A stretch of DNA of 64,000 nucleotides, from the NCBI GenBank assembly GCA_041504365.1, contig CP167917.1:3162001-3226000 (forward strand), written 5' to 3'. Under the pieces are notes generated by a model. It did not search any database, was not told the DNA's origin, and saw nothing but the letters and a program-made list of their open reading frames with translations. Numbering within the stretch: the first letter of the stretch is position 1; each line of letters starts with the position of its first letter. The translations under genes were made by a program, and so were the position numbers. Positions 25,324 through 36,391 of this stretch are shown here, one piece after another. The stretch comes from Dryocola sp. LX212 (GTDB taxonomy: Bacteria > Pseudomonadota > Gammaproteobacteria > Enterobacterales > Enterobacteriaceae).

Positions 25324-26835
25324 ATGGATACCTGGCTTTATCTTTCACAGGGCTTTGCCGTTGCGCTCACCCCTGAAAACCTGATGATTGCCCTTATCGG
25401 CTGCTTCGTCGGCACCATCGTCGGGCTGCTGCCGGGCCTGGGGCCAATAAACGGCGTGGCGATACTGCTGCCGCTGGCTTTTGCGCTCAAGCTGCCACCC
25501 GAGTCGGCGCTGATTCTGCTGGCAACGGTCTATATAGGCTGCGAATACGGGGGGCGGATTTCATCCATTTTGCTGAACGTGCCGGGGGATGCCGCCGCTA
25601 TCATGACCGCGCTGGACGGCTATCCGATGGCGCAGCAGGGGAAAGGCGGCGTCGCGCTTTCTATCTCTGCGGTCAGTTCGTTCGTCGGCTCAATGATTGC
25701 CATCGGCGGGATTATTCTATTTGCTCCGGCGCTGGCGCAGTGGTCGCTGAGCTTCGGGCCCGCCGAGTACTTTGCGCTGATGGTCTTCGCCATTGCCTGT
25801 CTGGGCAGCATGATGGCGCAGAATCCGCTGAAATCGTTTCTTGCCGCCCTCATCGGCCTGGGTCTTGCCACCGTCGGGGTAGATGCCAACACCGGGGTTT
25901 ATCGCTTCACGTTTGACAGCGTTCATCTCTCCGACGGCGTGCAGTTCATCGTGGTGGTTATCGGCCTGTTCTCAGTGTCCGAAATTCTGCTGATGCTGGA
26001 GTCCACCAGCAGCGGGCAGACGCTGGTGCGCAAAACCGGACGCATGATGTTCAACATGAAAGAAGCCGCGCAGTGTACCGGGGCGACTTTGCGCTCGTCG
26101 GTGATTGGTTTCTTCGTCGGCATTCTGCCAGGTGCCGGGGCCACCATCGCCAGCGCCATCACCTACATGACCGAGAAGAAAATCAGCGGTAACAGCGACA
26201 CGTTTGGCAAGGGGGATATTCGCGGCGTAGCCGCACCGGAGGCCGCCAACAACGCCTCAGCCTGCGGGTCGTTTATCCCGATGCTGACGCTGGGCGTGCC
26301 GGGTTCCGGCACCACGGCGGTTATGATGGGCGCGCTGACGCTCTATAACATCACGCCTGGACCCGCAATGTTCACCGAGCAGCCGGATATCGTCTGGGGC
26401 CTGATTGCCTCGCTGCTGGTTGCCAACGTGATGCTGCTGGTGATGAACATCCCGCTGATTGGCCTGTTTACCCGCATGCTGACCATCCCTCTGTGGTTCC
26501 TGGTCCCGGCGATTGCGGCTGTTTCGGCCGTCGGGGTTTATGCGGTTCACAGCACCACCTTCGATTTGGTGCTGATGGTCGGGCTTGGAATTCTGGGGTA
26601 CATCCTGCGTAAGATGCACTTCCCGATGTCGCCGCTGATCCTGGGATTCGTGCTGGGGGAAATGCTCGAGCAGAACCTGCGCCGGGCGCTGTCCATCAGC
26701 AACGGCGGGCTGTCTATACTGTGGGAAAGCGGCGTCGCAAAAAGCCTGCTGGTACTGGCGGCAGCGGTGATTGTAATCCCGCCGCTGTTACGTCTGGTTC
26801 GTCGTCAGCGTAAGGCGGCGGTGGAATTAGGGTGA
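25324..26835 (+). CDS. tctA: TTT transporter large membrane subunit TctA
   Basis: 503 residues, about 11-12 membrane segments, forming the transport path for sodium- or proton-coupled uptake of tricarboxylates delivered by TctC. The two family motifs are present: [18 protein letters not shown] near residue 40 and [19 protein letters not shown] near 265, along with [16 protein letters not shown] near 325. The SD GGAGG lies 5 bases before the ATG. Downstream, the gene faces menE, and a palindromic repeat fills the 17-base gap. Confidence 0.95.
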   Translation: MDTWLYLSQGFAVALTPENLMIALIGCFVGTIVGLLPGLGPINGVAILLPLAFALKLPPESALILLATVYIGCEYGGRISSILLNVPGDAAAIMTALDGYPMAQQGKGGVALSISAVSSFVGSMIAIGGIILFAPALAQWSLSFGPAEYFALMVFAIACLGSMMAQNPLKSFLAALIGLGLATVGVDANTGVYRFTFDSVHLSDGVQFIVVVIGLFSVSEILLMLESTSSGQTLVRKTGRMMFNMKEAAQCTGATLRSSVIGFFVGILPGAGATIASAITYMTEKKISGNSDTFGKGDIRGVAAPEAANNASACGSFIPMLTLGVPGSGTTAVMMGALTLYNITPGPAMFTEQPDIVWGLIASLLVANVMLLVMNIPLIGLFTRMLTIPLWFLVPAIAAVSAVGVYAVHSTTFDLVLMVGLGILGYILRKMHFPMSPLILGFVLGEMLEQNLRRALSISNGGLSILWESGVAKSLLVLAAAVIVIPPLLRLVRRQRKAAVELG

Positions 26836-26841
26836 TTCTTT

Positions 26842-26872
26842 GGTGGATGGCGCTAATGCTTATCCACCCTAC
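26842..26872 (-). repeat. Palindromic intergenic repeat, copy A
   Basis: 31 bases read on the minus strand as GTAGG-GTGGATAAGC-loop-GCGCCATCCACC. The stem GGTGGAT/ATCCACC is perfect. The repeat overlaps the last 6 codons and the stop codon of menE. It differs from copy C (62410-62440) only in the loop and is related to copy B (53735-53764). Confidence 0.8.
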
Positions 26873-28226
26873 TTTTCTCATTAACCCATGCAATTAACCG
26901 GGCGCGGGATATTTTTATCCCGCCCTGTTTTACCGAGTCGGGCAGCGGCAGCCAGCGCACAGGCTGCTGGAAACGCGCCAGCCGCCCTTGCACCCACTCC
27001 GCCATAAGCGACAAATCAAATTCCGCATCCGCCTCAACCACTGCAACCGGCCGCTGGCCAAATTCGGCATCGTCAACGGGTACGACAAATATCTGCTTCA
27101 CCGCCGGGTGCGCAGCGATAACGCGCTCCACCTCTTCCGGCTGAATGCCTTCCCCCCCGCTGAAAAAGAGATTATCCAGACGCCCGATAATCGTCAGACG
27201 CTTGCCGCTTAGCATGCCCCGATCGCGGGTGCTGAACCAGCCTTCATCATTGACAATCGGCACCAGCTTGCCGTTACGCCAGTAGCCACAGGCCAGGCTG
27301 TTGGCGCGGATGCAGACCTCGTTTTCGACGATCTTCACTTCGCGGCCAGGCAGCGCCTCACCGACGTCAGGCAACCCGTCAGCCCGCTTTGCACACACCG
27401 TAGAAGCAAGCTCCGTCAGGCCATAACCACACCAGCAGTTGACACCGCGCGCCTGAGCTGCTTCGGTTAGCTCAACGGGGATTGCCGCGCCGCCCAGCAG
27501 AACTTCGCGTAATGCCAGTGGTTCAGATTGTTCGAGCAGGCGCCAGAGCTGCGTTGGTACAAGCGAGGCGTGCGTGCAGCCCTGCAACGCATCCGCGAGA
27601 GGGTGAAGCGACCTCACAACCATGCAGCCACCGGCGAGCAGCCAGCGCCAGAGGATGCCCTGCCCGGAAACGTGAAACAGCGGCAGCGAGAGCAGCCAGC
27701 TGTCGTCCTTTCCATAATTCATCACCGACAGCACGCCCTGCGCGCTGGCAAGATGCGCGGCAAAAGTATGAACGGCGGCCTTTGGCAAACCGCTGGAGCC
27801 GGAAGTGAGGGTCATGGAGGCCAGCCGCTGCGGCTGCCAGCCTATCTGCCAGGGTTTATCCGCTATAACCTTAAGCGTGATGAATCCCGGCACAGGCTGC
27901 GCGTCATCCAGCACCAGCGCGTGGCTGATGGACAGTTCTGGAAGCAGCTGGCGGAGCAAAGCATCCGGCAGTTGAGGGTTGAGCGGCAAGACCCGCGCAC
28001 CGCACTGCAGCAGCGCCAGCCAGCAGAGTAGAGTTTCAGCGCTGTTTTTTGCCCGCAGCGCAACGCCGTCCCCTTCGCGAACGCCCTGCTGGCAGAACCC
28101 ACCGGCCAGCGCATCGACTCGTTGACAAAGCGTCAGCCAGTCCAGCGTTTCATCCGCCAGCCGTAGCGCCGAAGATTTACTACGAAGCGTTGCCCAGTGC
28201 TGCCAGGGCCAGGTAATAAAATTCAT
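26853..28226 (-). CDS. menE: o-Succinylbenzoate-CoA ligase MenE
   Basis: Acyl-adenylate enzyme that forms OSB-CoA in menaquinone synthesis, 457 residues. The P-loop-like motif [15 protein letters not shown] is near residue 135, [12 protein letters not shown] near 265, and the hinge and C-terminal domain follow from [19 protein letters not shown] (about 350). The start overlaps the menC stop as ATGA. The last six residues (SRVDKH) and the stop codon are encoded by a palindromic intergenic repeat, making the protein about six residues longer than E. coli MenE. Last gene of the men operon. Confidence 0.95.
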   Translation of the reverse strand: MNFITWPWQHWATLRSKSSALRLADETLDWLTLCQRVDALAGGFCQQGVREGDGVALRAKNSAETLLCWLALLQCGARVLPLNPQLPDALLRQLLPELSISHALVLDDAQPVPGFITLKVIADKPWQIGWQPQRLASMTLTSGSSGLPKAAVHTFAAHLASAQGVLSVMNYGKDDSWLLSLPLFHVSGQGILWRWLLAGGCMVVRSLHPLADALQGCTHASLVPTQLWRLLEQSEPLALREVLLGGAAIPVELTEAAQARGVNCWCGYGLTELASTVCAKRADGLPDVGEALPGREVKIVENEVCIRANSLACGYWRNGKLVPIVNDEGWFSTRDRGMLSGKRLTIIGRLDNLFFSGGEGIQPEEVERVIAAHPAVKQIFVVPVDDAEFGQRPVAVVEADAEFDLSLMAEWVQGRLARFQQPVRWLPLPDSVKQGGIKISRARLIAWVNEKSRVDKH

Positions 28227-29188
28227 AGTACGCGCTCAAGCTTGTCCAGCTGCCAGCACGGCAGCGGACTACCCGGCCATTTCCGCACCAGCTGCGCCTG
28301 CATCAGCGACAGGGTATCAAGCCCGGGCACGGTCTGTGGCGTAAGCCAGGCGGCAATGCGCGCCAGCTGCGTCAGGCCAAGGCTGGACTCAATGGATGAG
28401 CTGATCACAGCCGTTAACCCCAGAGCGTGCGCCGCTTCCACCTGCGTCCGTACTTTTCCTAGGCTGCCGGTAAGCGTGGGTTTGATAATTACGGCTTTCA
28501 GGCCAGGCTCGGCGGCAAACTCAAAATCCGCCTCGCGCAGGCTTTCGTCCCAGGCGATCGCAATGCCCGTTTCGCGCGCAAATTCGCGGGACTGCTCGCG
28601 GGTTTTACACGGCTCTTCGATAAAGGCGATGCGCGGACGCAGCTCAGGATTGACGTATTTTGCAAACTGCTGCGCCTTAAGCGGCGTCCAGCCACGATTG
28701 GCGTCCAGACGCAGCCGTAAGTCAGGCATCGCTTCAAGCAGCAGATTAACGACCATGCCGTCGCGCACGGCTTCGTACAGGCCGACTTTCACCTTCGCCA
28801 CTTTCTCGCCGGGCAAAGCTTCCAGCATCGTAAAAAGCTCGTCCGGGTCGCCGGTGCAAAGCGGCGCGGCGCGATAGTCTGCCGCCGCTGGCAGCTCACC
28901 GTTAAGCTCCGCCAACGCGCAGCCCAGGCCAAATGCCACGGAAGGCAGCTCGGGCAGCTCACTGCCCCAACCGGATTGCCAGGCCGTTAGCCAATCCAGC
29001 GCTAAACGCTGCGCGTCGTCCACGGTTTCAGCGCTAAAGCCCGGTAGCGGGGAGATTTCCCCCCAGCCTTCTTTTTCGCCGTCGCAAAGTCGCACCAGCA
29101 GGCCGTCGCGGGTTTTCAGGCGCTGATTGCGCAGCACCACGCCTGCATCCATTGGCAGCTGAAAACGCCACAGCCCAACGCTTCGCAT
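28223..29188 (-). CDS. menC: o-Succinylbenzoate synthase MenC
   Basis: Enolase-superfamily enzyme that dehydrates SHCHC to o-succinylbenzoate; 321 residues (E. coli 320). Catalytic Lys in KVKVGLYE (about 133), metal ligands Asp in LRLDANRGW (about 161), Glu in AFIEEPC (about 190) and Asp in AIAWDESL (about 213), and the second Lys in AVIIKPTL (about 235). Its start overlaps the menB stop by 1 base (TAATG), and its stop overlaps menE by 4, so the operon is translationally coupled. Confidence 0.97.
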   Translation of the reverse strand: MRSVGLWRFQLPMDAGVVLRNQRLKTRDGLLVRLCDGEKEGWGEISPLPGFSAETVDDAQRLALDWLTAWQSGWGSELPELPSVAFGLGCALAELNGELPAAADYRAAPLCTGDPDELFTMLEALPGEKVAKVKVGLYEAVRDGMVVNLLLEAMPDLRLRLDANRGWTPLKAQQFAKYVNPELRPRIAFIEEPCKTREQSREFARETGIAIAWDESLREADFEFAAEPGLKAVIIKPTLTGSLGKVRTQVEAAHALGLTAVISSSIESSLGLTQLARIAAWLTPQTVPGLDTLSLMQAQLVRKWPGSPLPCWQLDKLERVL

Positions 29189-30045
29189 TACGGATTCCGT
29201 TTAAATTTGCTGAAGTCCGGCTGGCGCTTCTGGTTGAACGCGTTGCGCCCTTCCTGGCCTTCTTCGGTCATGTAGAACAGCATGGTGGCGTTACCCGCCA
29301 GCTCCTGCAGGCCGGCCTGGCCGTCGCAGTCCGCGTTCAGCGCGGCTTTCAGGCAGCGCAGCGCCATCGGGCTGTTTTCCAGCATTTCACGGCACCAGCG
29401 CACGGTCTCTTTTTCCAGATCGGCATTCGGCACCACGGTGTTAACCAGGCCCATATCCAGCGCCTCTTTCGCGTCGTACTGACGGCACAGGAACCAGATT
29501 TCGCGCGCTTTTTTCTGACCCACGATGCGGGCCATGTAAGAAGCACCCCAGCCGCCGTCAAAGGAGCCAACTTTCGGGCCGGTCTGGCCGAAGATGGCGT
29601 TTTCAGCCGCGATTGTCAGGTCACACATCATGTGCAGTACATGACCGCCGCCGATGGAATAACCGGCTACCATCGCCACCACTGGTTTTGGGCAGGTGCG
29701 GATCTGGCGCTGGAAGTCCAGCACGTTCAGGTGGTGGGTGCCGCTGGCGTCCTGGTAGCCGCCGTAGTCGCCGCGTACTTTCTGATCGCCGCCCGCGCAG
29801 AAGGCTTTTTCGCCTTCGCCGGTCAGAATAATGACGCCGATGTTGTCATCATAGCGGGCATCCGCCAGCGCGTTGATCATCTCTTTGACGGTCAGCGGGC
29901 GGAACGCATTACGCACTTCCGGGCGGTTAATGGTGATTTTAGCGATGCCGTCTGCGGATTTGTGGTAGCGGATATCGCTATAGCCTTCGGAGCAGTCCTG
30001 CCATTCAACCGGGGCGTAAAGTACTTTTTCATCAGGATAAATCAT
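29188..30045 (-). CDS. menB: 1,4-Dihydroxy-2-naphthoyl-CoA synthase MenB
   Basis: Crotonase-fold enzyme closing the second ring of menaquinone from OSB-CoA, 285 residues as in E. coli. Oxyanion-hole and catalytic segments are [18 protein letters not shown] (about 80-97), [20 protein letters not shown] (about 130) and [16 protein letters not shown] (about 155). The C-terminal [17 protein letters not shown] closes the active site of a neighbouring subunit. It overlaps menH by 4 bases upstream. Confidence 0.98.
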   Translation of the reverse strand: MIYPDEKVLYAPVEWQDCSEGYSDIRYHKSADGIAKITINRPEVRNAFRPLTVKEMINALADARYDDNIGVIILTGEGEKAFCAGGDQKVRGDYGGYQDASGTHHLNVLDFQRQIRTCPKPVVAMVAGYSIGGGHVLHMMCDLTIAAENAIFGQTGPKVGSFDGGWGASYMARIVGQKKAREIWFLCRQYDAKEALDMGLVNTVVPNADLEKETVRWCREMLENSPMALRCLKAALNADCDGQAGLQELAGNATMLFYMTEEGQEGRNAFNQKRQPDFSKFKRNP

Positions 30046-30824
30046 GGTGAGACCTCAATATATTGACGCAATAAAATGAGCAGGCAGGCGCGAAACGCAG
30101 CAGGATTTTCCCTGTGTGCGTTATGCCCGGCTGCGGGAATAAGATGCGGTGACAGGCCCAGGCCTGCGGCAGCGGTGCGGAATTTTTCATCCCGCTCACC
30201 ACAAATATAGTGAAACGGCACGTGCAGCTCGCGGAGCGGCGTGTGTAGATCCGGCTGTGCACCCAGGGAGGTGGATTCAAGCATATCTGCAAGCGTGGCG
30301 GGATTGTTGTGGCTGCGTAGCTCAACCAGCGCCGCCCGCTGTGCATCCGTCAGCGAGCGGAACACCGGTTGTTGATACCAGTCGTTCAGTACCTCAGCGA
30401 CGGGCTGCACACGGATTCGCTGCGCCCATTGCCGATCGGAGATCAGCCTCGCGTGACGAGCGTCGGTCTCCCCAAGGCCCGGGTTTCCGCCCTCGACGAT
30501 CAGCCCCTGCAGCCCGGTATTTTCTGTCTGACAGGCGTGATACATCGCCACTCTTCCACCGAGCGAGTACCCCACCAGCCAGTAATTAAGTATGTTGTAA
30601 CTAACTAACGTTTTACGCAGCAAATCGTCAACCGCAGCAAACCCTTCCGCCGAAATCTCTGCCGAGCCGCCGTGGCCGGGCAAGTCAACGGCGAGCTGAG
30701 GCCACTGTGCAAACGAATCGTAAAAGGGCGCCCACTCCTGCTGGCTGCCCAGAAAGCCGTGCAGCCAGACCACGCAGGGCAGATCCGCACGCAGGCCTGG
30801 CATGTGGGCCGCATGCAGGATCAT
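30042..30824 (-). CDS. menH: SHCHC synthase MenH
   Basis: Alpha/beta-hydrolase-fold lyase that removes pyruvate from SEPHCHC, 260 residues (E. coli 252). The nucleophile elbow is GYSLGGR (Ser about 86), preceded by the oxyanion segment [12 protein letters not shown]; the catalytic His is in [12 protein letters not shown] near 232. Start and stop overlap menD and menB respectively as ATGA. The C-terminus diverges somewhat from E. coli. Confidence 0.95.
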   Translation of the reverse strand: MILHAAHMPGLRADLPCVVWLHGFLGSQQEWAPFYDSFAQWPQLAVDLPGHGGSAEISAEGFAAVDDLLRKTLVSYNILNYWLVGYSLGGRVAMYHACQTENTGLQGLIVEGGNPGLGETDARHARLISDRQWAQRIRVQPVAEVLNDWYQQPVFRSLTDAQRAALVELRSHNNPATLADMLESTSLGAQPDLHTPLRELHVPFHYICGERDEKFRTAAAGLGLSPHLIPAAGHNAHRENPAAFRACLLILLRQYIEVSP

Positions 30825-32491
30825 GCCTGGCTGACCTGCGCCAGCAGCGTTTGCAGAGTCTGCGCACCGTCCGTTTCCGGCACGGTTATTTCAACTACCG
30901 TGGCCCGTGGCGATTTCCAGGCCTGCGTCACCACGCTCTCAAGATCGCTCCAGGAGGATGGATTGTGGTAGTCCAGCCCGAACATCGCCGCTGCGTGAGA
31001 GAAGTTGACGTCCTGCGGCATACAGTAGAAGCGCTCGCGCTCGGCGGCAGGCGTAGGCAGCAGCGAGAAGATTTGGCCGCCGTTGTTGTTCACCACCAGC
31101 AGCACAAAGGGCGCGGAAACCTGGCGTAATAACGCCAGCGAGTTCATATCGTACAGCGCGGACAAATCCCCGACGATGGCAAGCGTAGGGCGAGCAGTCG
31201 CCCGCTGGACCCCAGCAGAAGTCGAAAGCAGACCATCAATGCCGCTCGCGCCGCGGTTGCTGTAAACCGGGTAGCCCGCGGGCATCTGCGCAAAGGAGTC
31301 AACGAGGCGAACAATCAGGCTGTTGCCGACGAACAGCTGGCCCCCTTCGGGAAGCAGTTCCGGCAGGCGTGCAGCGATCTGCGCCTCGCCAAACTCAGCG
31401 GTGCCCAGTTTTACGGTATCCCGCGCCAGACGAGCCAGCGGCGCCAGCTTTTCCGTCCAGGCCGAACGTTTTTCAGCCGGATGCATTTCCAGCCATTCGC
31501 CAATATTCGCAGAAAGACGGCGGCCACGGTGGTTAGCCGGATCGAGCCTGCCCGGCAGCGGGTCGATAATCCAGTATTCTTCAGGCTGGCAGGTAGCCTG
31601 CCATTGCAGAACGCGCTTGCCCGTCAGGCTGCCGCCGAATTGAATAATAATTTGCGCCTGGGCAAGCTCCGTCGTCGCCTGGCTGTTGCCGAGCCACAGG
31701 TCCGCACACGGCAGCGGCTGCCCGGTTTGCGACAGCACGTCGCCTATCAGCGGCCAGCCGAGCATTTTTGCCCACACGGCAACCTGCATGCCCTCTTCCG
31801 CGTTCATACGCCCGGCCACTACCACGCCGCGCTTCTGCCGCCAGAAGAACCAGTCGCGCTGTTTAGCGATTTCGCGGCCATAAACTTCGCGCAGCCAGGG
31901 TTTATCGCCCTGCCACCAGTCGCCCAGCTCGTTCAGCCAGCCGATGCCGGTCTCATCCGGCGCGCCGTAAAGGGGCTCCGCGAACGGGCAGTTGATATGG
32001 ACGCCACCGCTGGTCTGCTGGCCCAGCGCGCTGTCAACTGTCGAGACGAGCCAGCGGGCGGGGATATCCTGGGTCGGCCGAGGTAAATTCACGCTGACCG
32101 TTGGATGAGTGCCAAACATGCCCGACTGGCGAATCGCCTGGTTGGCCCCGCAGTCGATAAGTTCCGGCGGACGGTCCGCGGTCAGCAGAATGAGTTTTTC
32201 ACCCGTCAGCCCCGCTTCAATCAGCGCGGGATAGAGATTTGCCACCGCCGTGCCGGAGGTCACAATCACGGCCACGGGCTGGCCGCTCGCTTTCGCAAGC
32301 CCTAATGCAAGATGGCCCAGCCCACGCTCATCAAAGTGGGTGTGGCAAATAAACGCCTGATTCTCCGCCGCGGTTAACGTCAGCGGGGTGGAGCGCGAGC
32401 CCGGTGCGATACAGACATGGCGCACGCCGTGGCGGGTGAGCGCTTCGAGGATCACCTGCGCCCAGCGGCGGTTAAACGAGCTTATCGACAT
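30821..32491 (-). CDS. menD: SEPHCHC synthase MenD
   Basis: Thiamine-diphosphate enzyme adding succinic semialdehyde to isochorismate; 556 residues, as in E. coli. The catalytic-Glu region is [30 protein letters not shown] (about 40-65). The ThDP-binding motif begins at [15 protein letters not shown] (about 440) and ends in [11 protein letters not shown]. The ATG at 32491 has AGGA upstream and gives the family length; the TTG at 32509 is rejected. It follows menF by 82 bases containing a small inverted repeat (GAGTCA/TGACTC). Confidence 0.96.
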   Translation of the reverse strand: MSISSFNRRWAQVILEALTRHGVRHVCIAPGSRSTPLTLTAAENQAFICHTHFDERGLGHLALGLAKASGQPVAVIVTSGTAVANLYPALIEAGLTGEKLILLTADRPPELIDCGANQAIRQSGMFGTHPTVSVNLPRPTQDIPARWLVSTVDSALGQQTSGGVHINCPFAEPLYGAPDETGIGWLNELGDWWQGDKPWLREVYGREIAKQRDWFFWRQKRGVVVAGRMNAEEGMQVAVWAKMLGWPLIGDVLSQTGQPLPCADLWLGNSQATTELAQAQIIIQFGGSLTGKRVLQWQATCQPEEYWIIDPLPGRLDPANHRGRRLSANIGEWLEMHPAEKRSAWTEKLAPLARLARDTVKLGTAEFGEAQIAARLPELLPEGGQLFVGNSLIVRLVDSFAQMPAGYPVYSNRGASGIDGLLSTSAGVQRATARPTLAIVGDLSALYDMNSLALLRQVSAPFVLLVVNNNGGQIFSLLPTPAAERERFYCMPQDVNFSHAAAMFGLDYHNPSSWSDLESVVTQAWKSPRATVVEITVPETDGAQTLQTLLAQVSQA

Positions 32492-32573
32492 TTTCAGGTC
32501 CTGAGTCAAATTCGCTGACTCATTATAATTATTGCTGGAAAGGTTATTTTGACATGAATCGGTAATGAATCAT

Positions 32574-33875
32574 TCAGAAGGCCGTTTTGGTCAGCAAAGT
32601 CCGCAGGCTTGCCGCTTTATTTTCTATTTCCTGCCACTCCTGCTCCGGGTCAGACCCGGCTACGATCCCTGCCCCGGCGTACAGCCGTACCGTGATGCTG
32701 CTGACCTTAGCCGAGCGCAGCGCGACGCAAAACTCCGTCTGGTGACAGGACAGATAACCTGCCGAACCGGCGTACCACTCACGGTCGAAAGGTTCGAAAT
32801 CATTAATAAACGCTTTAGCGGATTCGCGAGGAAGCCCGGCAACGGCGGCGGTTGGCTGCAGCTGTTCCAGGCAAACGGCGTCATCAGGGTTTTCCAGATC
32901 CGTCCAGATGCAGCGGCGAAGATGCTGCACCTTGCGCAGGCGTACCACCTGGGGAGGCAGCACGTCCAGCACGCCGGACTGGCCCTTCAGGCGCTCGCAG
33001 ATATCTTCCACCACCAGCATATTTTCCCGTTGGTTTTTATCATCTTTGAGCAGCCACTGGCCCAGTGACCACGCATGATGATCGTCAACGTGATTAGCTA
33101 CGGTGCCGGCCAGCGCTTCGGTACGCAGCGCCGAGTCGATACGCCGCCACAGCCGCTCCGGGCTTGAGCCCAGGAAAGCAGCGTTGGCGTCAAAGACCAT
33201 CATGAAATGGTAGCATCTGAAATTCACCCGTCGGCTGGCTGCCATCAGCGCCGCGGGCGCAACGGGGCCGGAGAAGCGGAGATCGGTTGCGCGGGCCAGC
33301 ACGACTTTTTCCATCTCGCCGTTACTAATGGCCTCCGCTGCCCGTCCAATCAGACGATACCAGTCGTTCTGCCCCGGCTGGTGCTGTTCGCTCATGCATT
33401 GCAGGTGCAGAGGCTGCAGTGGCCTGGCGGGAAGAAGCCGTTCAATGAAGGCCGCCGCCGCTAGGGCGTCGTCTTTAAGCGAAGTTTCGCTGTATAAATG
33501 CAGCCACAGGCAGGCTTCGCCGCCTCTACGCCGCCATTCAAGACGCGAGAGGAATAAGCAGCCCTGCGCCGGGTCGAAGGCGTTCAGACCCCAGACGCGC
33601 AACGAAGCATGAGTTGAATGGGCTTTCAGAAAGGCCTGGGCATCCGCCAGCGCTGTAAACTGACGCAGGGAGCCGAGCGCGGCAACTTCGTCACTGCCCT
33701 CACGCTGCTGCCAGTAAAATTGAGGATACTGCTTCTGGCAGGCCAGCCAGGCAAGCGGGTCAGAATCATCGCTCAGGGTGACGTCCACACAGATGCGGTG
33801 AAGCCCTGGGACATCCGCAAATTCGCCTGTCAATGCAAGCCGGAGTTGTTGCAGCGCGACGGCTACTGAATTCAC
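32574..33875 (-). CDS. menF: Isochorismate synthase MenF
   Basis: First committed enzyme of menaquinone synthesis, chorismate to isochorismate; 433 residues (E. coli 431). Chorismate-binding fold with the motifs EKVVLARATDLRF (about 190, catalytic Lys), FLGSSPERLWRR, LAGTVAN, DDKNQRENMLVVEDI, QPTAAVAGLP and YAGSAGYLS. The start codon is GTG with a GAGG SD. First gene of menFDHBCE. The N-terminal 180 residues are less conserved, as usual for the family. Confidence 0.96.
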   Translation of the reverse strand: MNSVAVALQQLRLALTGEFADVPGLHRICVDVTLSDDSDPLAWLACQKQYPQFYWQQREGSDEVAALGSLRQFTALADAQAFLKAHSTHASLRVWGLNAFDPAQGCLFLSRLEWRRRGGEACLWLHLYSETSLKDDALAAAAFIERLLPARPLQPLHLQCMSEQHQPGQNDWYRLIGRAAEAISNGEMEKVVLARATDLRFSGPVAPAALMAASRRVNFRCYHFMMVFDANAAFLGSSPERLWRRIDSALRTEALAGTVANHVDDHHAWSLGQWLLKDDKNQRENMLVVEDICERLKGQSGVLDVLPPQVVRLRKVQHLRRCIWTDLENPDDAVCLEQLQPTAAVAGLPRESAKAFINDFEPFDREWYAGSAGYLSCHQTEFCVALRSAKVSSITVRLYAGAGIVAGSDPEQEWQEIENKAASLRTLLTKTAF

Positions 33876-33962
33876 GTTTACCTCACCTTCCCTGAAAACC
33901 CCTGATTATACGTGGTCATGGCGACAAAAAAAAATCCCACCCTGTAGGTAAGATTTCTTTAG

Positions 33963-33988
33963 CTGGCGTACGGTGAAATGTACGCCAG
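33963..33988 (-). terminator. elaB terminator hairpin
   Basis: 9-bp stem CTGGCGTAC/GTACGCCAG with an 8-base loop just beyond elaB. A second, weaker AAATC/GATTT pairing follows toward menF, with an A-run that reads as Ts on the minus strand. Confidence 0.7.
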
Positions 33989-33995
33989 TATCACT

Positions 33996-34295
33996 TTAGC
34001 GTCGGGCCAGCAGCAGCCCCAGTATTAACCCGGCGGCGGCGCCCACCCCAATCCCCTGCCAGGGTTTCTCGTGGACATAATCATCCGCACGATAGGCCGC
34101 TTTTTTAGCGCGATAATAATAGTTGTCAGAAGCATGGCTGACCCGATCTTTTACATCGTTCAACGCCTGTTCGGCGCGTGCTTTAAGCTCGATGTACTTT
34201 TGGTCAGCCGGATCGCCGGAAGAGCGCAGGACTTCCTCAAGCGTCTCACTCAGCAGGGTCAGGTCATCATCAAGACGAGATTCATACGGTTGCAT
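33996..34295 (-). CDS. elaB: Tail-anchored ribosome-associated membrane protein ElaB
   Basis: 99 residues, DUF883 family (E. coli ElaB 101). An N-terminal amphipathic helical region (about 8-65), rich in Glu, Arg and Ala, precedes a single C-terminal membrane anchor (IGVGAAAGLILGLLLARR). The pattern YRADDYVHEKPWQGIGVGAAAG is shared with YqjD and YgaM. In E. coli these proteins tether ribosomes to the inner membrane in stationary phase. No promoter was assigned; a long gap separates it from elaA. Confidence 0.95.
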   Translation of the reverse strand: MQPYESRLDDDLTLLSETLEEVLRSSGDPADQKYIELKARAEQALNDVKDRVSHASDNYYYRAKKAAYRADDYVHEKPWQGIGVGAAAGLILGLLLARR

Positions 34296-34388
34296 CGTTG
34301 TTCTCCGTGTTATTTCCGGGAAAAGGAAGGAAATTTGCTCGTTCGCTAACTATAGACAATGAGCGCGCTTCTTGCCTGCCCGCAACGC

Positions 34389-34838
34389 TTAACGATTCGC
34401 CATGCCAACGTGGGGGATGCCATCTTCGTCATAAACTTCCGTCACGGGCTTAAAGCCGAAGTGGGCGTAGAAGCCTTGCAGATGCGCCTGTGCGCCAAGA
34501 TAAACCGTGCACTGCGGCCAATGCTGCTGGCATGAAGCCATCGCCTGCTCCATCAGTTTGTAGCCCAGCTTTTCGCCGCGCGCCCCCGGGTCAATAATAA
34601 CCCGACCGATCACCACCGGTTCGAGATCGTTATCGCTTTTCAGGATCCGGGCGTAGGCCGCAAGTTTGCCGTCGCGCCAGCCAAGCAGATGACGATTTTC
34701 GTCAACCAGGTCGTCACCGTCGATATCCTGATACGGGCAGTTCTGCTCAACGATAAATACCGCGTTGCGCAGGGCCAGCACGCTGTAGAGATCGTTCACA
34801 CCCAGCTCTGAGTGATGTAGGTCTTGCCAGATTACCAT
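34389..34838 (-). CDS. elaA: GNAT family acetyltransferase ElaA
   Basis: 149 residues (E. coli 153). GCN5-related N-acetyltransferase fold with the acetyl-CoA loop VIIDPGARGEKLGYKLMEQA (about 84-103) and the ending GFKPVTEVYDEDGIPHVGM. The substrate is not known. The front part, ALRNAVFIVEQNCPYQDIDGDDL, is typical of the ElaA subfamily. It is followed by elaB on the same strand. Confidence 0.95.
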   Translation of the reverse strand: MVIWQDLHHSELGVNDLYSVLALRNAVFIVEQNCPYQDIDGDDLVDENRHLLGWRDGKLAAYARILKSDNDLEPVVIGRVIIDPGARGEKLGYKLMEQAMASCQQHWPQCTVYLGAQAHLQGFYAHFGFKPVTEVYDEDGIPHVGMANR

Positions 34839-34883
34839 TCTGAAGTTCCTTATTTTTCGACGAGTCGCCTATCTTCACGCATA

Positions 34884-34913
34884 AAAAAACCGCCGACAAG
34901 CGGCGGTTTTCTA
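34884..34913 (-). terminator. nuo operon terminator
   Basis: 10-bp stem AAAACCGCCG/CGGCGGTTTT (34886-34895, 34901-34910), followed on the minus strand by further Ts. It lies about 20 bases after nuoN. Confidence 0.92.
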
Positions 34914-34927
34914 AAGCAGGACTCAGC

Positions 34928-36385
34928 TTACATCAATGGCTTCGCTAACTGTACCAGCTCGATAAGCGGCTGCGGGTAAACGCCCAGCAGCAGCACCAGC
35001 ACGGCAGAAATCAGCACCACTACGCCGCCCGCGGTAAACGCCCAGTTCCCCGGAGTGTCGCGATTGAGCTGCTGAGGCGCGCTCAGATACAAGCTGACGG
35101 TGACGCGCAGGTAGTAATACAGGCCGATGGCGCTGCCCAGCACCACGGCGCCGGTCAGCCACCACAGGTGCGCCTGAACGCCCACTGCAATGATGTAGAA
35201 CTTACCGATGAAGCCCAGGGTCATTGGGATACCCGCCAGGGACAGCATCATCACGGTCAAGACGGCTGACAGAACCGGCTTGTGCCAGAACAGACCGCGG
35301 TAGGAGTACAGTGAATCTGCATCCGGGCCACGGTACGGGCTGGACATCAGACTGACCACACCGAACGCGCCAAGGCTACTGAACAGGTAACCTGCCAGGT
35401 AAACACCAACGGACTCCATAGACATGCTGCCGTTCTGCATCGCAATCAACGCTACCATCAGGTAACCCAGGTGCGCGATGGAGGAGTAGCCGAGCAGACG
35501 CTTGATGTTGGTCTGGCTCAGCGCCATCAGGTTGCCGAAGAGGATGGAGGCGAAGGCGATAATGCCCAGCACCACGCGAACGGCCTCGCTGTCACCTATC
35601 GGTGCGTAGAGGAACAGACGCATCACCACGCCAAAGATGGCGATTTTGCTGGCGGTAGCCAGGAAAGTGGAAACCGGAGCAGGTGCGCCCTGGTAAACGT
35701 CTGGCGTCCACAGGTGGAACGGCACCAGCGACAGCTTGAAGCCCAGGCCAACGATCATCATGCCTAGACCCGCCAGCAGCAGCGGCTCGTGCAGCATGTT
35801 GTCCGCCAGGCTCTTGCCGAGGCTAACGAACGACAGGCTGCCGGACTCTGCGTACACCAGCGCCATACCGAACAGCAGGAAAGAAGAGGCCGCAGCGGAC
35901 AGGATCATGTACTTGATGCTGGCTTCCAGCGACCGCTTCTGTCGGAAGGCGTAGCCAATCAGACCGAACAGCGGCAGTGAAATCAGCTCAATGCCGAGGA
36001 ACAGCGCGGCCAGGTGGTTGGCGTTCGCCAGCAGAATCCCGCCCAGGGCGGCGATCAGCACCAGCAGATAGAACTCTTCTTTGTTGTCGGTGTAGCCCTG
36101 TAACCACGGATAAGCGAAGGTACAGGTCGCGAGGCTTGCCAGCAGCACCAGCCCGGTATAGAGCATAGCGTAGCCGTCAACGCGCATCAGCGGGGTGACA
36201 TCCATCGCACCGGCCTGCCCCACAAACCACAGGGAGACGAGTGCCGCGTTAAGCCCGATAACGGACAGTATTGCATTAACAAAATGGTCGCGTCGCCACG
36301 CTATGGAGAGCATCACAACCACCACCGTCAATCCGACGATCAACAGCGGCAGCAGCGCGATCAAATGTTGAGGAGTTATAGTCAT
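34928..36385 (-). CDS. nuoN: NADH:quinone oxidoreductase subunit N
   Basis: Antiporter-like membrane subunit of complex I, 485 residues as in E. coli, with about 14 membrane helices. Proton-channel Lys residues lie in [22 protein letters not shown] (about 217) and in later helices. Nearest of the three antiporter-like subunits to the hydrophilic arm. Last gene of nuoA-N, 6 bases behind nuoM, with the terminator right after it. Confidence 0.98.
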   Translation of the reverse strand: MTITPQHLIALLPLLIVGLTVVVVMLSIAWRRDHFVNAILSVIGLNAALVSLWFVGQAGAMDVTPLMRVDGYAMLYTGLVLLASLATCTFAYPWLQGYTDNKEEFYLLVLIAALGGILLANANHLAALFLGIELISLPLFGLIGYAFRQKRSLEASIKYMILSAAASSFLLFGMALVYAESGSLSFVSLGKSLADNMLHEPLLLAGLGMMIVGLGFKLSLVPFHLWTPDVYQGAPAPVSTFLATASKIAIFGVVMRLFLYAPIGDSEAVRVVLGIIAFASILFGNLMALSQTNIKRLLGYSSIAHLGYLMVALIAMQNGSMSMESVGVYLAGYLFSSLGAFGVVSLMSSPYRGPDADSLYSYRGLFWHKPVLSAVLTVMMLSLAGIPMTLGFIGKFYIIAVGVQAHLWWLTGAVVLGSAIGLYYYLRVTVSLYLSAPQQLNRDTPGNWAFTAGGVVVLISAVLVLLLGVYPQPLIELVQLAKPLM

Positions 36386-36391
36386 GGCGAA

